Source: Pseudomonas mohnii (GTDB taxonomy: Bacteria > Pseudomonadota > Gammaproteobacteria > Pseudomonadales > Pseudomonadaceae). From it: 64,000 bases of DNA. This document shows positions 29,189 through 38,891 of this stretch, piece after piece. The stretch lies in contig NZ_FNRV01000001.1 of NCBI RefSeq assembly GCF_900105115.1, positions 5,068,501-5,132,500 of the forward strand, written 5' to 3'. Every line of letters begins with the position of its first letter. Position 1 is the first letter of the stretch. A program made the translations under genes and the position numbers. The notes below the pieces were generated by a model. It ran no database searches and was not told the DNA's origin. It saw only the letters and a program-made list of their open reading frames with translations.

Positions 29189-30171
29189 TGGACAGCGCTG
29201 ATCTGAATGTCCTGCGCAGTGTCCTGGAGTGGCGCCGCGCCGGTCAGCGGGTGGTGTTGTACAGCGTGGTCCAGACCTGGGGCACCGCGCCCCGGGCACC
29301 CGGGGCCATGCTGGCCTTGCGTGAAGACGGCGTGGTGATCGGTTCGGTGTCGGGTGGTTGTGTCGAGGACGACCTGATCGCCCGGTTGCACGATGGTCGG
29401 ATTCCGGCAGACGGGCCGCCGGTGCAATTGATCACCTACGGCGTGACCCGCGAAGAGGCGGCACGTTTTGGCTTGCCCTGCGGCGGCACGTTGCGATTAA
29501 CCGAGGAGCGTGTCGGTGATCCGGCGTGGGTCGCTGAACTGCTGGCGCGTTGCGAAGCCCACGAAATCGTGGCGCGTTGCCTTGATATCGCAACCGGTGA
29601 AGTGGTTTTGCAGCCGGCCGGTAAAACGGATGTACTGGTGTTTGACGAGCAGACTTTGCGCGCGATCTATGGCCCCCGCTGGCGCTTGTTGTTGATCGGC
29701 GCGGGGCAATTGTCGCGCTACGTTGCCGAAATGGCGCGGCTGCTGGATTTCGAAGTGCTGATTTGCGATCCGCGGACCGAGTTCGTCCATGGCTGGGAAG
29801 AGCAGCATGGTCGTTTCGTCTCCGGCATGCCCGACGAGGCGGTGCTGAGTATCCAGACCGACGAGCGCACGGCCATCGTTGCCTTGACTCACGATCCACG
29901 CCTGGATGACATGGCCCTGCTCACGGCCCTCGACTCCAGGGCGTTTTATGTCGGCGCGCTGGGCTCACGGGTCAACAGTCAGAAGCGCCGGGACAATCTG
30001 GCGCAGTTGGGCTTGTCGCAACAGTCCATCGAGCGGCTGCACGGTCCGATCGGTTTGCATATCGGCAGTCATAGCCCGGCGGAAATCGCCTTGTCGCTGA
30101 TGGCTGAAATCGTGGCCATTAAAAATGGCGTGGAGCTGAAACAGAAGAAGCCGCTACGGGAGCGCGTATGA
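29188..30171 (+). CDS. XdhC/CoxI family maturation protein
   Basis: A 327-residue cytosolic protein of the XdhC family, which binds the molybdenum cofactor, promotes its sulfuration and inserts it into xanthine-dehydrogenase-type enzymes. The N-terminal part has TWGTAPRAPGAMLALREDG and GSVSGGCVEDDL; the C-terminal Rossmann part has LLLIGAGQLSRYVAEMARLLDFEV. It starts on the last base of the large-subunit stop and overlaps the next gene by 4 bp, which ties it to maturation of this enzyme. Confidence 0.93.
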   Translation: MDSADLNVLRSVLEWRRAGQRVVLYSVVQTWGTAPRAPGAMLALREDGVVIGSVSGGCVEDDLIARLHDGRIPADGPPVQLITYGVTREEAARFGLPCGGTLRLTEERVGDPAWVAELLARCEAHEIVARCLDIATGEVVLQPAGKTDVLVFDEQTLRAIYGPRWRLLLIGAGQLSRYVAEMARLLDFEVLICDPRTEFVHGWEEQHGRFVSGMPDEAVLSIQTDERTAIVALTHDPRLDDMALLTALDSRAFYVGALGSRVNSQKRRDNLAQLGLSQQSIERLHGPIGLHIGSHSPAEIALSLMAEIVAIKNGVELKQKKPLRERV

Positions 30172-30758
30172 GCGAGTCCATCGGCGTCATTGTGCTGGCA
30201 GCGGGGCAGGGCAGTCGGTTTCGTCAGCTCGCCGGTGCCGACAAGGACAAGTTACTGGCCGATTGCACCGGCCGCGATGGCGCGGTTCGTTCGGTTATCG
30301 AGCACGTGCTGGTGAATCTTCCGGCCAATGGCGGCAAGCGCGTCCTGGTGACCACCGCTGATCGACCTCAAGTGATTCGCATGGCCCAGGCCTATGGCTG
30401 CGAAATTGTGTTGATCGAGTCCATCGGCATGGGTGACAGCATTGCTGCGGGAGTTTCTGCCTGTGCCCAACTCGATGGCTGGTTGATGGTGTTGGGTGAC
30501 ATGCCGTTCATCCTCCCGTCCACCATTGAAAAAGTCCTGGCGGGTATCAGTCACGACAGCGTCAGCGTGCCGGTGCAAAACGGAGAGTATGGGCATCCGG
30601 TCGGGTTCGGACGTGATTTCGCGGCGGGATTGATGGCGCTATCGGGAGATCGTGGCGCCAAGCCGCTATTTGCCAACGGGCGCGTGGTTGAGGTGGCTGT
30701 GGGGGATCCCGGGGTGTTGTGGGATGTGGATGTGCCGGGGAGCTTGCTCTTCAAGTGA
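30168..30758 (+). CDS. Molybdenum cofactor cytidylyltransferase-like protein (MocA/NTP-transferase)
   Basis: A 196-residue nucleotidyltransferase, expected to convert Mo-molybdopterin to the cytosine dinucleotide form used by this enzyme class. The nucleotide-binding start GVIVLAAGQGSRFRQLAG is followed by LADCTGRDGAVRSVIEH, VLGDMPFILPSTI near residue 105 and GHPVGFGRDF near 145. As the last gene of the operon it complements the hydroxylase and XdhC. A REP-like stretch and a bidirectional terminator follow. Confidence 0.9.
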   Translation: MSESIGVIVLAAGQGSRFRQLAGADKDKLLADCTGRDGAVRSVIEHVLVNLPANGGKRVLVTTADRPQVIRMAQAYGCEIVLIESIGMGDSIAAGVSACAQLDGWLMVLGDMPFILPSTIEKVLAGISHDSVSVPVQNGEYGHPVGFGRDFAAGLMALSGDRGAKPLFANGRVVEVAVGDPGVLWDVDVPGSLLFK

Positions 30759-30767
30759 TCGCAGACC

Positions 30768-30800
30768 CCTTGTGTGAGGGAGCTTGCTCGCGATAGCGGT
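30768..30800. repeat. REP-like element
   Basis: GAGGGAGCTTGCTCGCGATAG core, related to the REP palindromes elsewhere in the window. Confidence 0.55.
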
Positions 30801-30861
30801 GGGTCAGCCTGCATCAATTTCCGAATGTTAAGCAGGGAATCGGTGTGATTGTTTTAGCTAT

Positions 30862-30897
30862 AAAAAAGCCCCGCCAGGGTCACCTGGCGGGGCTTTT
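30862..30897. terminator. Bidirectional intrinsic terminator
   Basis: AAAAGCCCCGCCAGG/CCTGGCGGGGCTTTT stem between the convergent mocA-like gene and rne. Confidence 0.93.
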
Positions 30898-30912
30898 CAT
30901 TAGCCGATGGAA

Positions 30913-33900
30913 TCAGACGAGAGGTTTAGGTTCGTGTTCTTTTTCCAGGGCTTGTTCGTGTTGCTCAATCGCTTCCTGAACGGAGCGTGGTGCTTCGTGG
31001 ATTGCGGATTGAGCTGGCTCGGCATCAACTTCTGCAGTCGGGGCAGGTGCTGCCTCGGCCACTTCAGCAACGACTGCTTCAGCCTGAGCAGCAGCGGCAG
31101 CCAATTCGGCTTCCTTCTGCAGGCGCTCTTCTTCACGCTTGCGACGACGCACTTCACGCGGGTCGTTCGGTGCGCGGCCACTTGGTGTCAGGGCATTGGC
31201 CGGAGCGGCAGCAACCACTGATGCAGGCACTTCGGCAACTACCGGCGTTTCCACGACAGGAGCAGGCTCGGCTGCTGCGACGACCGGCTCGGAGGTCACT
31301 GCATCGGCAACCGGAGCTTCAATCGCCGGAGCTTCAACGACTGGCGCTGGAGTTTCGGTTACGGCTGGCTCGGCAACCCAGTTGAACGCGGTTTGCTCTT
31401 CGCGAGCTTCACGAACGGCTTCGGTCACGGTTTCAGTGGCGGTTTCGACAACCGGCTCTGCAACCACGACAGGCGCTTCAACCACAGGCTCTACGTGTGG
31501 TGCTTGTGCCACTTCGACTTCCGGCGATGCGGTAGCTTCGACCGGGGTAGTCGCTTCAACGACTGGCGCTTCGACTGGAGCGATTTCCAGGGTGGCGGCA
31601 GTGGCGCGTTCGGCTTGCTCGTTGGCCTGTGCTTCGGCCGGGGCGCTGATCACGGTGCTGGCAACGGCTGCGGTAACAGCCAGGCCGGCGGCGAGGTCGG
31701 CGGTGCTTGGTGCTTCATTGCTTTCGCCGGATTCGGATTCTTCCGATCCTTCGATCACATTGCCGTTGGCATCGCGTTGACGCTCGCGACGGTTGCTGCG
31801 ACGACGCTGGCCACGGGAACGGCGGCGTGGGCGATCGCCTTCTGCGCCGTCCTGACCTTCTTCCTGCAGTTGCTCTTCGTTGGTGGTCAGCTCTTCTTCA
31901 GCGACGGCAGCGGCTTGCTCGGCACGGGGTTGACGTTCTTCACGCGGTGGGCGTGGAGCACGTTCTTCGCGTGGCGGGCGGGCCGGGCGCTCTTCAGCGG
32001 TCGCCGCAGCAGCCGGAGCAGCCGGAGCAGCATCCAGAGGCTCACGCAGTTCACGAACGCGCTCTTCGCGTTCGCCACGTGGCTTACGGTCTTCACGCGG
32101 TGCGCGAGGTGCACGTTCTTCTCGTGGAGCACGCGGTGCGCGTTCTTCACGTGCTACGGCTGGTGTTTCTTCACGGGCTTCGCGTGGTTGACGCTCTTCG
32201 CGTGGCTCACGTGGTGCGCGCTCTTCACGCGGTGCACGTTCTTCGCGCGGCTTGCGTTCTTCATCGCGGCGACCGTTACGGTTGCGGCTCTGCTGGCGAC
32301 CGTTGCGACGTTGTTCTTCATTGCTGCGAGCCGGACGCTCGGTGGCAGCCGGTTTCTCGACCACGGCCGGGGCAGCAGGCTCTTCCTTGGAGGCGAACAG
32401 GCTGACCAGCGACTTCACCAGGCCCTTGAACAGGCTTGGCTCTGGAGCAGCGACTGGAGCGGCAACCGGAGCGGCAACGACTTCGGTCGGAACCGGAGCG
32501 TTGGCACGGGCTGGCGCAGTCTTGACCGCGGCTTCCTGGCGAACCAGGGTGCGGGTCGCTGCGGCGGGCTGGACTTCTTCCACTTCGGCAGCGGCAGCAG
32601 CGATTTCGTAGCTGGACTGGTTGATCGCGGCTTCTGGGCTGTCATCACGCAGACGCTGAACTTCGAAGTGCGGCGTTTCGAGGTGATCGTTCGGCAGAAT
32701 AACAATGCGGGCGCGGGTGCGCAGTTCGATCTTGGTGATCGAGTTGCGTTTTTCGTTGAGCAGGAACGCGGCGACCGGGATCGGCACCTGGGCGCGAACT
32801 TCGGCGGTGCGGTCTTTCAGTGCTTCTTCTTCGATCAGGCGCAGGATCGCCAGCGACAGCGATTCAACATCACGGATGATGCCGGTGCCGTTGCAACGCG
32901 GGCAGACGATGCCACTGCTTTCGCCCAGGGAAGGACGCAGGCGCTGACGGGACATTTCCAGCAGGCCGAAGCGCGAGATGCGACCGACTTGCACACGGGC
33001 GCGGTCGGCTTCCAGGCATTCGCGGACTTTTTCTTCCACGGCGCGCTGGTTCTTGGCAGGGGTCATGTCGATGAAGTCGATGACGATCAGGCCGCCAATG
33101 TCGCGCAGGCGCAACTGACGGGCGATTTCTTCGGCGGCTTCGAGGTTGGTCTGCAGGGCGGTTTCTTCGATGTCGCTGCCTTTGGTGGCGCGCGCCGAGT
33201 TGATGTCGATGGACACCAGGGCTTCGGTCGGATCGATAACGATGGAGCCGCCGGAAGGCAGTTCGACGACGCGCTGGAATGCGGTTTCGATCTGGCTTTC
33301 GATCTGGAAGCGGTTGAACAGCGGAACGCTGTCTTCGTACAGCTTGATCTTGCTGGCGTACTGCGGCATCACCTGACGGATGAAGGTCAGGGCTTCGTCC
33401 TGGGCTTCGACGCTGTCGATCAGCACTTCGCCGATGTCCTGGCGCAGGTAGTCACGGATGGCGCGGATGATCACGTTGCTTTCCTGATAGATCAGGAATG
33501 GCGCGGAGCGATCCAGCGAGGCTTCTTTGATGGCGGTCCAGAGTTGCAGCAGGTAGTCGAGGTCCCACTGCATTTCTTCACTGCTGCGGCCCAGGCCGGC
33601 AGTGCGCACGATCAGACCCATGTCGGCCGGGGCAACCAGGCCGTTCAGGGCTTCGCGCAATTCGTTGCGCTCTTCGCCTTCGATGCGACGGGAGATACCG
33701 CCGGCACGCGGGTTGTTCGGCATCAGTACCAGGTAACGACCGGCCAGGCTGATGAACGTGGTCAGGGCGGCGCCCTTGTTGCCACGTTCTTCTTTTTCGA
33801 CCTGAACGATGACTTCCTGGCCTTCGCTCAGGACGTCCTTGATGTTGACGCGGCCTTCAGGGGCTTTCTTGAAGTATTCGCGGGAGATTTCTTTGAGTGG

Positions 33901-34104
33901 CAGGAAGCCGTGGCGCTCGGAGCCGAAATCGACAAAGGCAGCCTCAAGGCTTGGTTCGATGCGAGTAATCCGGCCTTTATAGATGTTGGCCTTCTTCTGC
34001 TCGCGTGCACCGGATTCGATGTCCAGGTCGTAGAGGCGCTGGCCATCTACCAGTGCAACACGCAACTCTTCGGGTTGAGTTGCGTTAATCAGCATTCTTT
34101 TCAT
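30913..34104 (-). CDS. rne: Ribonuclease E
   Basis: Essential endoribonuclease and scaffold of the RNA degradosome. The 1063-residue protein starts [15 protein letters not shown] as in E. coli. The catalytic half (about 1-520) contains the S1 region, [17 protein letters not shown] and [11 protein letters not shown] with the metal-binding aspartates, and the zinc-link CPRCNGTG near residue 405. The C-terminal half is disordered: tandem [13 protein letters not shown] arginine-rich repeats (about 612-729), a long Ala/Pro/Val/Glu-rich linker, and [19 protein letters not shown] near 980, a short motif also known from the P. aeruginosa enzyme. The ATG at 34104 is not preceded by a strong Shine-Dalgarno sequence but by a hairpin. 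Confidence 0.97.
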   Translation of the reverse strand: MKRMLINATQPEELRVALVDGQRLYDLDIESGAREQKKANIYKGRITRIEPSLEAAFVDFGSERHGFLPLKEISREYFKKAPEGRVNIKDVLSEGQEVIVQVEKEERGNKGAALTTFISLAGRYLVLMPNNPRAGGISRRIEGEERNELREALNGLVAPADMGLIVRTAGLGRSSEEMQWDLDYLLQLWTAIKEASLDRSAPFLIYQESNVIIRAIRDYLRQDIGEVLIDSVEAQDEALTFIRQVMPQYASKIKLYEDSVPLFNRFQIESQIETAFQRVVELPSGGSIVIDPTEALVSIDINSARATKGSDIEETALQTNLEAAEEIARQLRLRDIGGLIVIDFIDMTPAKNQRAVEEKVRECLEADRARVQVGRISRFGLLEMSRQRLRPSLGESSGIVCPRCNGTGIIRDVESLSLAILRLIEEEALKDRTAEVRAQVPIPVAAFLLNEKRNSITKIELRTRARIVILPNDHLETPHFEVQRLRDDSPEAAINQSSYEIAAAAAEVEEVQPAAATRTLVRQEAAVKTAPARANAPVPTEVVAAPVAAPVAAPEPSLFKGLVKSLVSLFASKEEPAAPAVVEKPAATERPARSNEEQRRNGRQQSRNRNGRRDEERKPREERAPREERAPREPREERQPREAREETPAVAREERAPRAPREERAPRAPREDRKPRGEREERVRELREPLDAAPAAPAAAATAEERPARPPREERAPRPPREERQPRAEQAAAVAEEELTTNEEQLQEEGQDGAEGDRPRRRSRGQRRRSNRRERQRDANGNVIEGSEESESGESNEAPSTADLAAGLAVTAAVASTVISAPAEAQANEQAERATAATLEIAPVEAPVVEATTPVEATASPEVEVAQAPHVEPVVEAPVVVAEPVVETATETVTEAVREAREEQTAFNWVAEPAVTETPAPVVEAPAIEAPVADAVTSEPVVAAAEPAPVVETPVVAEVPASVVAAAPANALTPSGRAPNDPREVRRRKREEERLQKEAELAAAAAQAEAVVAEVAEAAPAPTAEVDAEPAQSAIHEAPRSVQEAIEQHEQALEKEHEPKPLV

Positions 34105-34740
34105 GTAGTACCGTCGGTTTCCGGGCTGCCGGAAACGGCGTTCGGCACACACGACTTCTCATGGTCGGTGTCAGGTGCGTCAGGAGTGGTTGGACACTCC
34201 AGTGTCTAGCGAACCCCGACCAATTGGGCCGGTGTCGCGACGTACGCGTCCTGCTTGCTGTGGCTACTTAAGCACTCAGTCAGGAGGAGGAATCAACCAG
34301 CGGCTGTGGACGAGATGAAGCGTCTTGATAAAGCCTATTGCTACACAGTCCAGCGGTTGTGCATCTCCACCCTACACGTATCCCTGATAATTCGGGTGCT
34401 GCCGCGCGCAGAATCCGCAGCGGGTTGGCATTTACCGTGAGCTCCGATAGGGGAGGTCACGCATCATGGCTAATTTAGGCGTTGTTTCCGAAGCATTCGC
34501 TCGGGGTCATTCGCAGCTGACTGCACTTTGTGAACTGGCCATGAATATTGGCTCGCAAGACGAGTGAAAACTCTGCTTTGCGGTTTGATTCAGGCCTCAT
34601 GTCACCTGCGCTTGTTACAACTGCAAACTCCACCGTTACGCAGCGAAAGCCCCGTAGGACGGCCTCGCGTCCTGGTGAATTGCGTTGGTCAGGGTCGGTT
34701 TTTGACCGTTGGTCCGCTGTCCAGGCCGCTTTTGGCGGCG
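34105..34740 (-). promoter_or_regulatory. Long 5' leader of rne with start-proximal hairpin
   Basis: From the promoter at 34747-34775 to the start codon lie about 636 nt with no supported gene on either strand. Just before the start codon is a perfect hairpin, GTTTCCGG/CCGGAAAC with a 4-nt loop (34117-34136). RNase E of E. coli controls its own mRNA through a long structured leader; the same arrangement here is inference. The far end includes the rluC start region on the other strand. Confidence 0.6.
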
Positions 34741-34746
34741 TTCGCG

Positions 34747-34775
34747 ACTATAGCAGCAATGATTAAGTGCTTCAA
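34747..34775 (-). promoter_or_regulatory. Sigma-70 promoter for rne
   Basis: On the minus strand TTGAAG (34775-34770), 17-bp spacer, TATAGT (34752-34747). The transcription start is expected near 34740. Confidence 0.7.
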
Positions 34776-34804
34776 TTCCATAAAAAATTGTTATCATCCG
34801 CGGC

Positions 34805-35767
34805 ATGACGACTACAGCCCCCTCGACCCCAAGCGTACAACTGCTTGAGGTCTCGCCGGAATATGCCGGCCAACGTATTGATAACTTCCTTCTCGCTCGG
34901 CTCAAAGGCGTGCCCAAGACCCTGATTTACCGCATTTTGCGCAAGGGCGAAGTGCGGGTGAACAAGGGGCGGATCAAGCCCGAATACAAGCTGCAGGCGG
35001 GCGATATCGTGCGCGTGCCGCCGGTTCGCGTGCCTGAGCGCGACGAACCGGTGCCGCTGGCCCAAGGCCTGCTGCAGCGACTCGAAGCCTCGATTGTCTA
35101 TGAAGACAAGGCGCTGATCGTGATCAACAAGCCTGCTGGCATCGCTGTTCACGGCGGTAGTGGCTTGAATTACGGCGTCATCGAAGCCTTTCGTCAGTTG
35201 CGCCCCGATTGCAAGGAACTGGAACTGGTTCACCGTCTTGATCGTGACACTTCCGGGCTGCTGATGATCGCCAAGAAGCGCAGCATGTTGCGTCACTTGC
35301 ACACCGCATTGCGCGGTGATGGTGTCGATAAGCGCTACATGGCGCTGGTTCGTGGCAACTGGGCGAGCTCGATCAAGCAAGTCCGTGCGGCGCTCGGCAA
35401 GAGCAATCTGCGCTCCGGCGAGCGCATGGTCGAGGTCGACGAGGAGGAGGGCAAGGAGTCTGTGACCGTGTTCAAGGTCCTGCGTCGCTTTGGCGACTTT
35501 GCCACCCTGATCGAAGCCAAGCCGATCACCGGCCGCACTCACCAGATCCGCGTCCACACGTTGCACGCCGGGCACTGCATCGCCGGCGATACCAAGTACG
35601 GCGATGACGATTTCAGTAAGGAAATTCGCGACCTGGGCGGCAAGCGCCTGTTCCTGCACGCCTACATGCTGACCGTGCCGCTGCCCGATGGCGGTGAACT
35701 CAAGTTGCAGGCGCCGGTCGATGAAATGTGGGCCAAGACCGTGGAGCGATTGAGTGCGCCCATCTGA
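34805..35767 (+). CDS. rluC: 23S rRNA pseudouridine synthase RluC
   Basis: Forms pseudouridine at positions 955, 2504 and 2580 of 23S rRNA in E. coli. The 320-residue protein has an N-terminal S4 RNA-binding domain (about 20-75, [17 protein letters not shown]) and the RluA-type catalytic domain with the catalytic aspartate D146 in [21 protein letters not shown] near residue 240 is also conserved. It is divergent from rne. A TATCAT box at 34792-34797 may be its -10 element, which would give a near-leaderless message. Its end overlaps the HAD gene. Confidence 0.96.
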   Translation: MTTTAPSTPSVQLLEVSPEYAGQRIDNFLLARLKGVPKTLIYRILRKGEVRVNKGRIKPEYKLQAGDIVRVPPVRVPERDEPVPLAQGLLQRLEASIVYEDKALIVINKPAGIAVHGGSGLNYGVIEAFRQLRPDCKELELVHRLDRDTSGLLMIAKKRSMLRHLHTALRGDGVDKRYMALVRGNWASSIKQVRAALGKSNLRSGERMVEVDEEEGKESVTVFKVLRRFGDFATLIEAKPITGRTHQIRVHTLHAGHCIAGDTKYGDDDFSKEIRDLGGKRLFLHAYMLTVPLPDGGELKLQAPVDEMWAKTVERLSAPI

Positions 35768-36416
35768 TTACAAGCTGCTGATTTTCGATTGGGATGGCAC
35801 GCTCGCCGATTCCATTGGTCGGATTGTCGAAGCGATGCATGTGGCATCGGAGCGAACCGGTTTTCCGTTGCGTGATGATTTCGCCGTCAAAGGCATCATC
35901 GGGCTTGGTCTGCCGGAAGCGATCCGCACCTTGTATCCCGAAATCGGCGATGCCGAGCTGATAGCCTTTCGTCAGCATTACGCGGATCACTACATCGCAT
36001 CGGAAGCTGTGCCTTCGCCGTTGTTCGAAGGTGTGGTCGAGTCGCTCGAAGCGTTTCGTGCCGAGGGCTATCATCTGGCTGTGGCGACCGGCAAGGCCCG
36101 TCGCGGGCTGGACCGGGTACTGAAATCCCATGGCTGGGAAGATTATTTCGACATCACTCGTGCGGCTGACGAGACCGCCAGCAAGCCGCATCCGCTGATG
36201 CTTGAGCAGATCCTGGCTCATTGTCAGGTGGCTCCCGCGCAGGCGCTGATGGTTGGCGACTCGTCGTTCGATCTGCAGATGGCGCGCAATGCCGGGATGG
36301 ATTCGGTGGCGGTCAGCTACGGTGCTCAATCGATCGAGGCGCTGAAGCTGTTCGGGCCGCGGCTGGCGGTTGATCGCTTTTCAGAATTGCATGCCTGGCT
36401 GAGTCAGCGGGCTTAA
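35754..36416 (+). CDS. HAD-IA family phosphatase (phosphoglycolate phosphatase-like)
   Basis: A 220-residue hydrolase with all HAD motifs: nucleophile region [13 protein letters not shown] (residues 7-19), motif II in [13 protein letters not shown], motif III lysine in [10 protein letters not shown] and motif [16 protein letters not shown]. The start GTG at 35754 lies inside the 3' end of rluC, overlapping by 14 bp, so translation is coupled. The substrate is unknown; the family includes phosphoglycolate and nucleotide phosphatases. Confidence 0.9.
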   Translation: MRPSDYKLLIFDWDGTLADSIGRIVEAMHVASERTGFPLRDDFAVKGIIGLGLPEAIRTLYPEIGDAELIAFRQHYADHYIASEAVPSPLFEGVVESLEAFRAEGYHLAVATGKARRGLDRVLKSHGWEDYFDITRAADETASKPHPLMLEQILAHCQVAPAQALMVGDSSFDLQMARNAGMDSVAVSYGAQSIEALKLFGPRLAVDRFSELHAWLSQRA

Positions 36417-36440
36417 TACGTTGTTGCTGGGGTAGATGGC

Positions 36441-37430
36441 ATGACCGACGAATGGAAAGCGCCCGCCAAGTCGAGCGCAGAGAGCGGTGACGAGAAAAGC
36501 TGGAAGCTGCTGGAAAAGACGCTGCTGGCCAGCGTGCAGGAACAGCGTCGGTCCCGTCGCTGGGGGATTTTCTTCAAGTTGCTGACGTTTGTGTATCTGT
36601 TTGGTGCGCTGGCCCTGTTCACGCCGCTGATGGACATGGAAAAAGCCGCCACCCGCAGCGCCCATTACACCGCGTTGATCGACGTGACGGGCATGATCGC
36701 CGACAAGGAGCCGGCCAGCGCCGACAATATCGTTGGAAGCCTGCGAGCGGCCTTCGAGGACGATAAGGTCAAGGGCGTGATCCTGCGAATCAACAGTCCG
36801 GGTGGCAGTCCGGTGCAGTCAGGTTACGTCTATGACGAGATTCGCCGTCTGCGTGGCCTGCATCCGGATACCAAGCTCTATGCGGTGATTTCGGATCTGG
36901 GGGCTTCCGGCGCGTATTACATTGCCAGTGCGGCCGATCAGATCTACGCCGACAAAGCGAGCCTGGTGGGTTCCATCGGCGTCACGGCGGCCGGTTACGG
37001 CTTTGTCGGTACCATGGAGAAGCTGGGGGTCGAGCGTCGCACCTACACTTCTGGCGAGCACAAGTCGTTCCTTGATCCGTTCCAGCCGCAAAAACCGGAA
37101 GAGACGGCGTTTTGGCAGGGTGTGCTCGATACCACTCACAATCAGTTCATCAACAGCGTCAAGCAGGGGCGGGGTGATCGCCTGAAGGACAAAGAGCATC
37201 CTGAGCTGTTCTCCGGTCTGGTCTGGTCTGGCGAGCAAGCATTGCCGCTGGGGCTGATCGATGGCCTGGGCAATGCCAGTTCGGTAGCCCGGGATGTGAT
37301 CGGCGAAAAAGAGCTGGTGGACTTCACGGTTCAGGAGTCGCCGTTCGATCGCTTCTCGAAAAAGCTCGGCGCCAGCGTTGCTGAGCATTTGGCGATGTGG
37401 ATGGGTTTCAAGGGTCCATCACTGCGTTGA
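36441..37430 (+). CDS. S49 family peptidase (SppA-type)
   Basis: Inner-membrane serine protease of 329 residues that digests cleaved signal peptides or other membrane peptides. One membrane helix near residues 45-65 (IFFKLLTFVYLFGALALF) is followed by the ClpP-like protease domain: GVILRINSPGGSPVQSGY near 115, the catalytic serine in DLGASGAYYIASAAD near 155, and GSIGVTAAGYGF, with the catalytic lysine later in RRTYTSGEHKSFLDPF. It is probably in one operon with rluC and the HAD gene (24-bp gap). Confidence 0.92.
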   Translation: MTDEWKAPAKSSAESGDEKSWKLLEKTLLASVQEQRRSRRWGIFFKLLTFVYLFGALALFTPLMDMEKAATRSAHYTALIDVTGMIADKEPASADNIVGSLRAAFEDDKVKGVILRINSPGGSPVQSGYVYDEIRRLRGLHPDTKLYAVISDLGASGAYYIASAADQIYADKASLVGSIGVTAAGYGFVGTMEKLGVERRTYTSGEHKSFLDPFQPQKPEETAFWQGVLDTTHNQFINSVKQGRGDRLKDKEHPELFSGLVWSGEQALPLGLIDGLGNASSVARDVIGEKELVDFTVQESPFDRFSKKLGASVAEHLAMWMGFKGPSLR

Positions 37431-37445
37431 TCTTTTGGATGCTCA

Positions 37446-37474
37446 AAAAAACCGGCCCGTTTGGCCGGTTTTTT
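37446..37474. terminator. Bidirectional intrinsic terminator
   Basis: ACCGGCC/GGCCGGT stem flanked by A6 and T6 between the convergent S49 peptidase and maf genes. Confidence 0.92.
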
Positions 37475-37479
37475 GTGGC

Positions 37480-38058
37480 TCAGGGAATTTGCACGCCTTC
37501 AGTCAGCAGCATGTCGACAAGGCGGATCAGCGGTAATCCGATCAGGCTGGTGGCGTCCGGGCCTTCGGTGCTTTGGAACAGGCTCACGCCCAGGCCTTCG
37601 GCTTTGAAGCTGCCAGCGCAGTCGTAGGGTTGTTCGGCGCGCAGATAGCGCTCGATGCGGGCGTTGTCGAGTGTGCGCATGTGCACGGTGAACGGTATGC
37701 AATCGATCTGGCAGCGACCGGTCTGGCTATTGAGCAGTGCCAGGCCCGTCAGGAAGGTCACGCTGGCACCGCTGGCGGCCAGCAGTTGTTCGCGGGCCTT
37801 TTCGAAGGTGTGGGGCTTGCCGATGATGCTGTCCCCGAGCACGGCAACCTGGTCGGAGCCAATGATCAAGTGAGCGCTGTGACGGCCGGTCAATGCGCGG
37901 GCTTTTTCCTCGGCGAGGCGCTTGACCAGATCAACGGCGGTCTCTCCCGGGCGATGGCTTTCGTCGATATCCGGCGAGCTACAGGTAAACGGCAGTTGCA
38001 GGCGGGCCAGCAATTCCCGGCGATATACCGAGCTGGAAGCGAGTAATAAAGGCAGCAT
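37480..38058 (-). CDS. Maf family nucleotide pyrophosphatase (YceF type)
   Basis: House-cleaning pyrophosphatase of 192 residues; the YceF branch prefers 7-methyl-GTP. Motifs: LLLASSSVYRRELLARL at the N-terminus, SPDIDESHRPGETAVDLVKRLAEEKA near 30-50, and LIIGSDQVAVLGD near 70. The protein starts at ATG 38058; the open frame continues upstream without homology. Its position beside yceD-rpmF-plsX is the conserved one. Confidence 0.92.
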   Translation of the reverse strand: MLPLLLASSSVYRRELLARLQLPFTCSSPDIDESHRPGETAVDLVKRLAEEKARALTGRHSAHLIIGSDQVAVLGDSIIGKPHTFEKAREQLLAASGASVTFLTGLALLNSQTGRCQIDCIPFTVHMRTLDNARIERYLRAEQPYDCAGSFKAEGLGVSLFQSTEGPDATSLIGLPLIRLVDMLLTEGVQIP

Positions 38059-38126
38059 GGGCAACTCCAAAAGGCAGGCGGGAATTCTAGCGAGCCTTCC
38101 AAGTGACGGACAGGGCTGAATTTCCT

Positions 38127-38154
38127 TTGACATGGGCGGGGGCATCCCTATAAT
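38127..38154 (+). promoter_or_regulatory. Consensus sigma-70 promoter for yceD-rpmF-plsX
   Basis: Exact TTGACA (38127-38132), 16-bp spacer, exact TATAAT (38149-38154). The expected start point is at 38160-38162, only 2-4 nt before the yceD ATG at 38164, which would make the message essentially leaderless. Confidence 0.85.
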
Positions 38155-38163
38155 GCTGCGCCT

Positions 38164-38691
38164 ATGTTGAATGACCCGATTCCACCTCACGTTGACCCGC
38201 GCAAATTGGCTGACCGTGGCACCACCCTTCAAGGTGAAATGCTGCTGGCCGATTTGGAGAGACTCTGCGACCCGCTTTCCGACAATGTCGGTACGGTGCA
38301 GGCTAAATTCGTTTTTGAACGAGATGAACGTAAATCTGTGGTCATCCACAGCTTTATCGACACTGAAGTCAAAATGGTTTGCCAGCGTTGTCTTGAGCTG
38401 GTCACCCTGCCGATCCATAGCGAATGCAGTTATGCTGTGGTGAAGGAGGGTGCGAATACCCAGTCGTTGCCGAAAGGTTATGACGTGCTGGAACTGGGCG
38501 AAGATCCATTGGATCTGCAGTCACTGATCGAGGAGGAGCTTCTGCTCGCCTTGCCCATTGTGCCTGCTCATCATCCGGAAGAATGCCAGCAGCCGGCGGG
38601 AGCAGATGAGCCCGAACCGAGCGAGGACGAGGTAACGCGGTCCAACCCGTTCAGTGTATTGGCGCAGTTAAAGCGTGACCCAAACGTTTAG
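38164..38691 (+). CDS. yceD: YceD family protein (DUF177), 23S rRNA accumulation protein
   Basis: A 175-residue protein encoded upstream of rpmF in most bacteria; in E. coli and plants the family is needed for normal 23S rRNA levels. The conserved core VIHSFIDTEVKMVCQRCLELV contains the CxxC pair and LGEDPLDLQSLIEEELLLALPIVPAH near residue 115 is the second family block. It is acidic (DEPEPSEDEV) near the end. There is no room for a Shine-Dalgarno sequence if transcription begins at the consensus promoter just upstream. Confidence 0.93.
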   Translation: MLNDPIPPHVDPRKLADRGTTLQGEMLLADLERLCDPLSDNVGTVQAKFVFERDERKSVVIHSFIDTEVKMVCQRCLELVTLPIHSECSYAVVKEGANTQSLPKGYDVLELGEDPLDLQSLIEEELLLALPIVPAHHPEECQQPAGADEPEPSEDEVTRSNPFSVLAQLKRDPNV

Positions 38692-38704
38692 GAGTTAATC
38701 AATT

Positions 38705-38887
38705 ATGGCTGTTCAGCAGAACAAAAAATCCCGCTCTGCCCGTGACATGCGCCGTTCGCACGACGCTCTTGAGGCTAGCACTCTGTCTGTAGAAAAAACC
38801 ACTGGTGAAGTTCACCTGCGTCACCACGTATCGCCAGAAGGCGTATACCGTGGCCGTAAAGTGATCGACAAGGGCGCTGACGAGTAA
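38705..38887 (+). CDS. rpmF: 50S ribosomal protein L32
   Basis: A 60-residue basic ribosomal protein with the usual start [21 protein letters not shown] and the conserved [15 protein letters not shown]. It lacks the CxxC zinc pairs seen in some bacteria, as is normal for this group. It is preceded by TTAGGAG and sits 13 bp after yceD. Confidence 0.98.
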
Positions 38888-38891
38888 TCAC

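Noticed and set aside
31393..34209. 938-codon plus-strand ORF opposite rne
   Set aside because: An antisense shadow of the repetitive, GC-rich rne gene; composition (Phe, Gly, Ala, Arg rich) is artefactual.
38688..38702. rpmF leader as an RgsA target
   Set aside because: Only TTAGGAGT pairs without interruption; most of this is the ordinary Shine-Dalgarno sequence.
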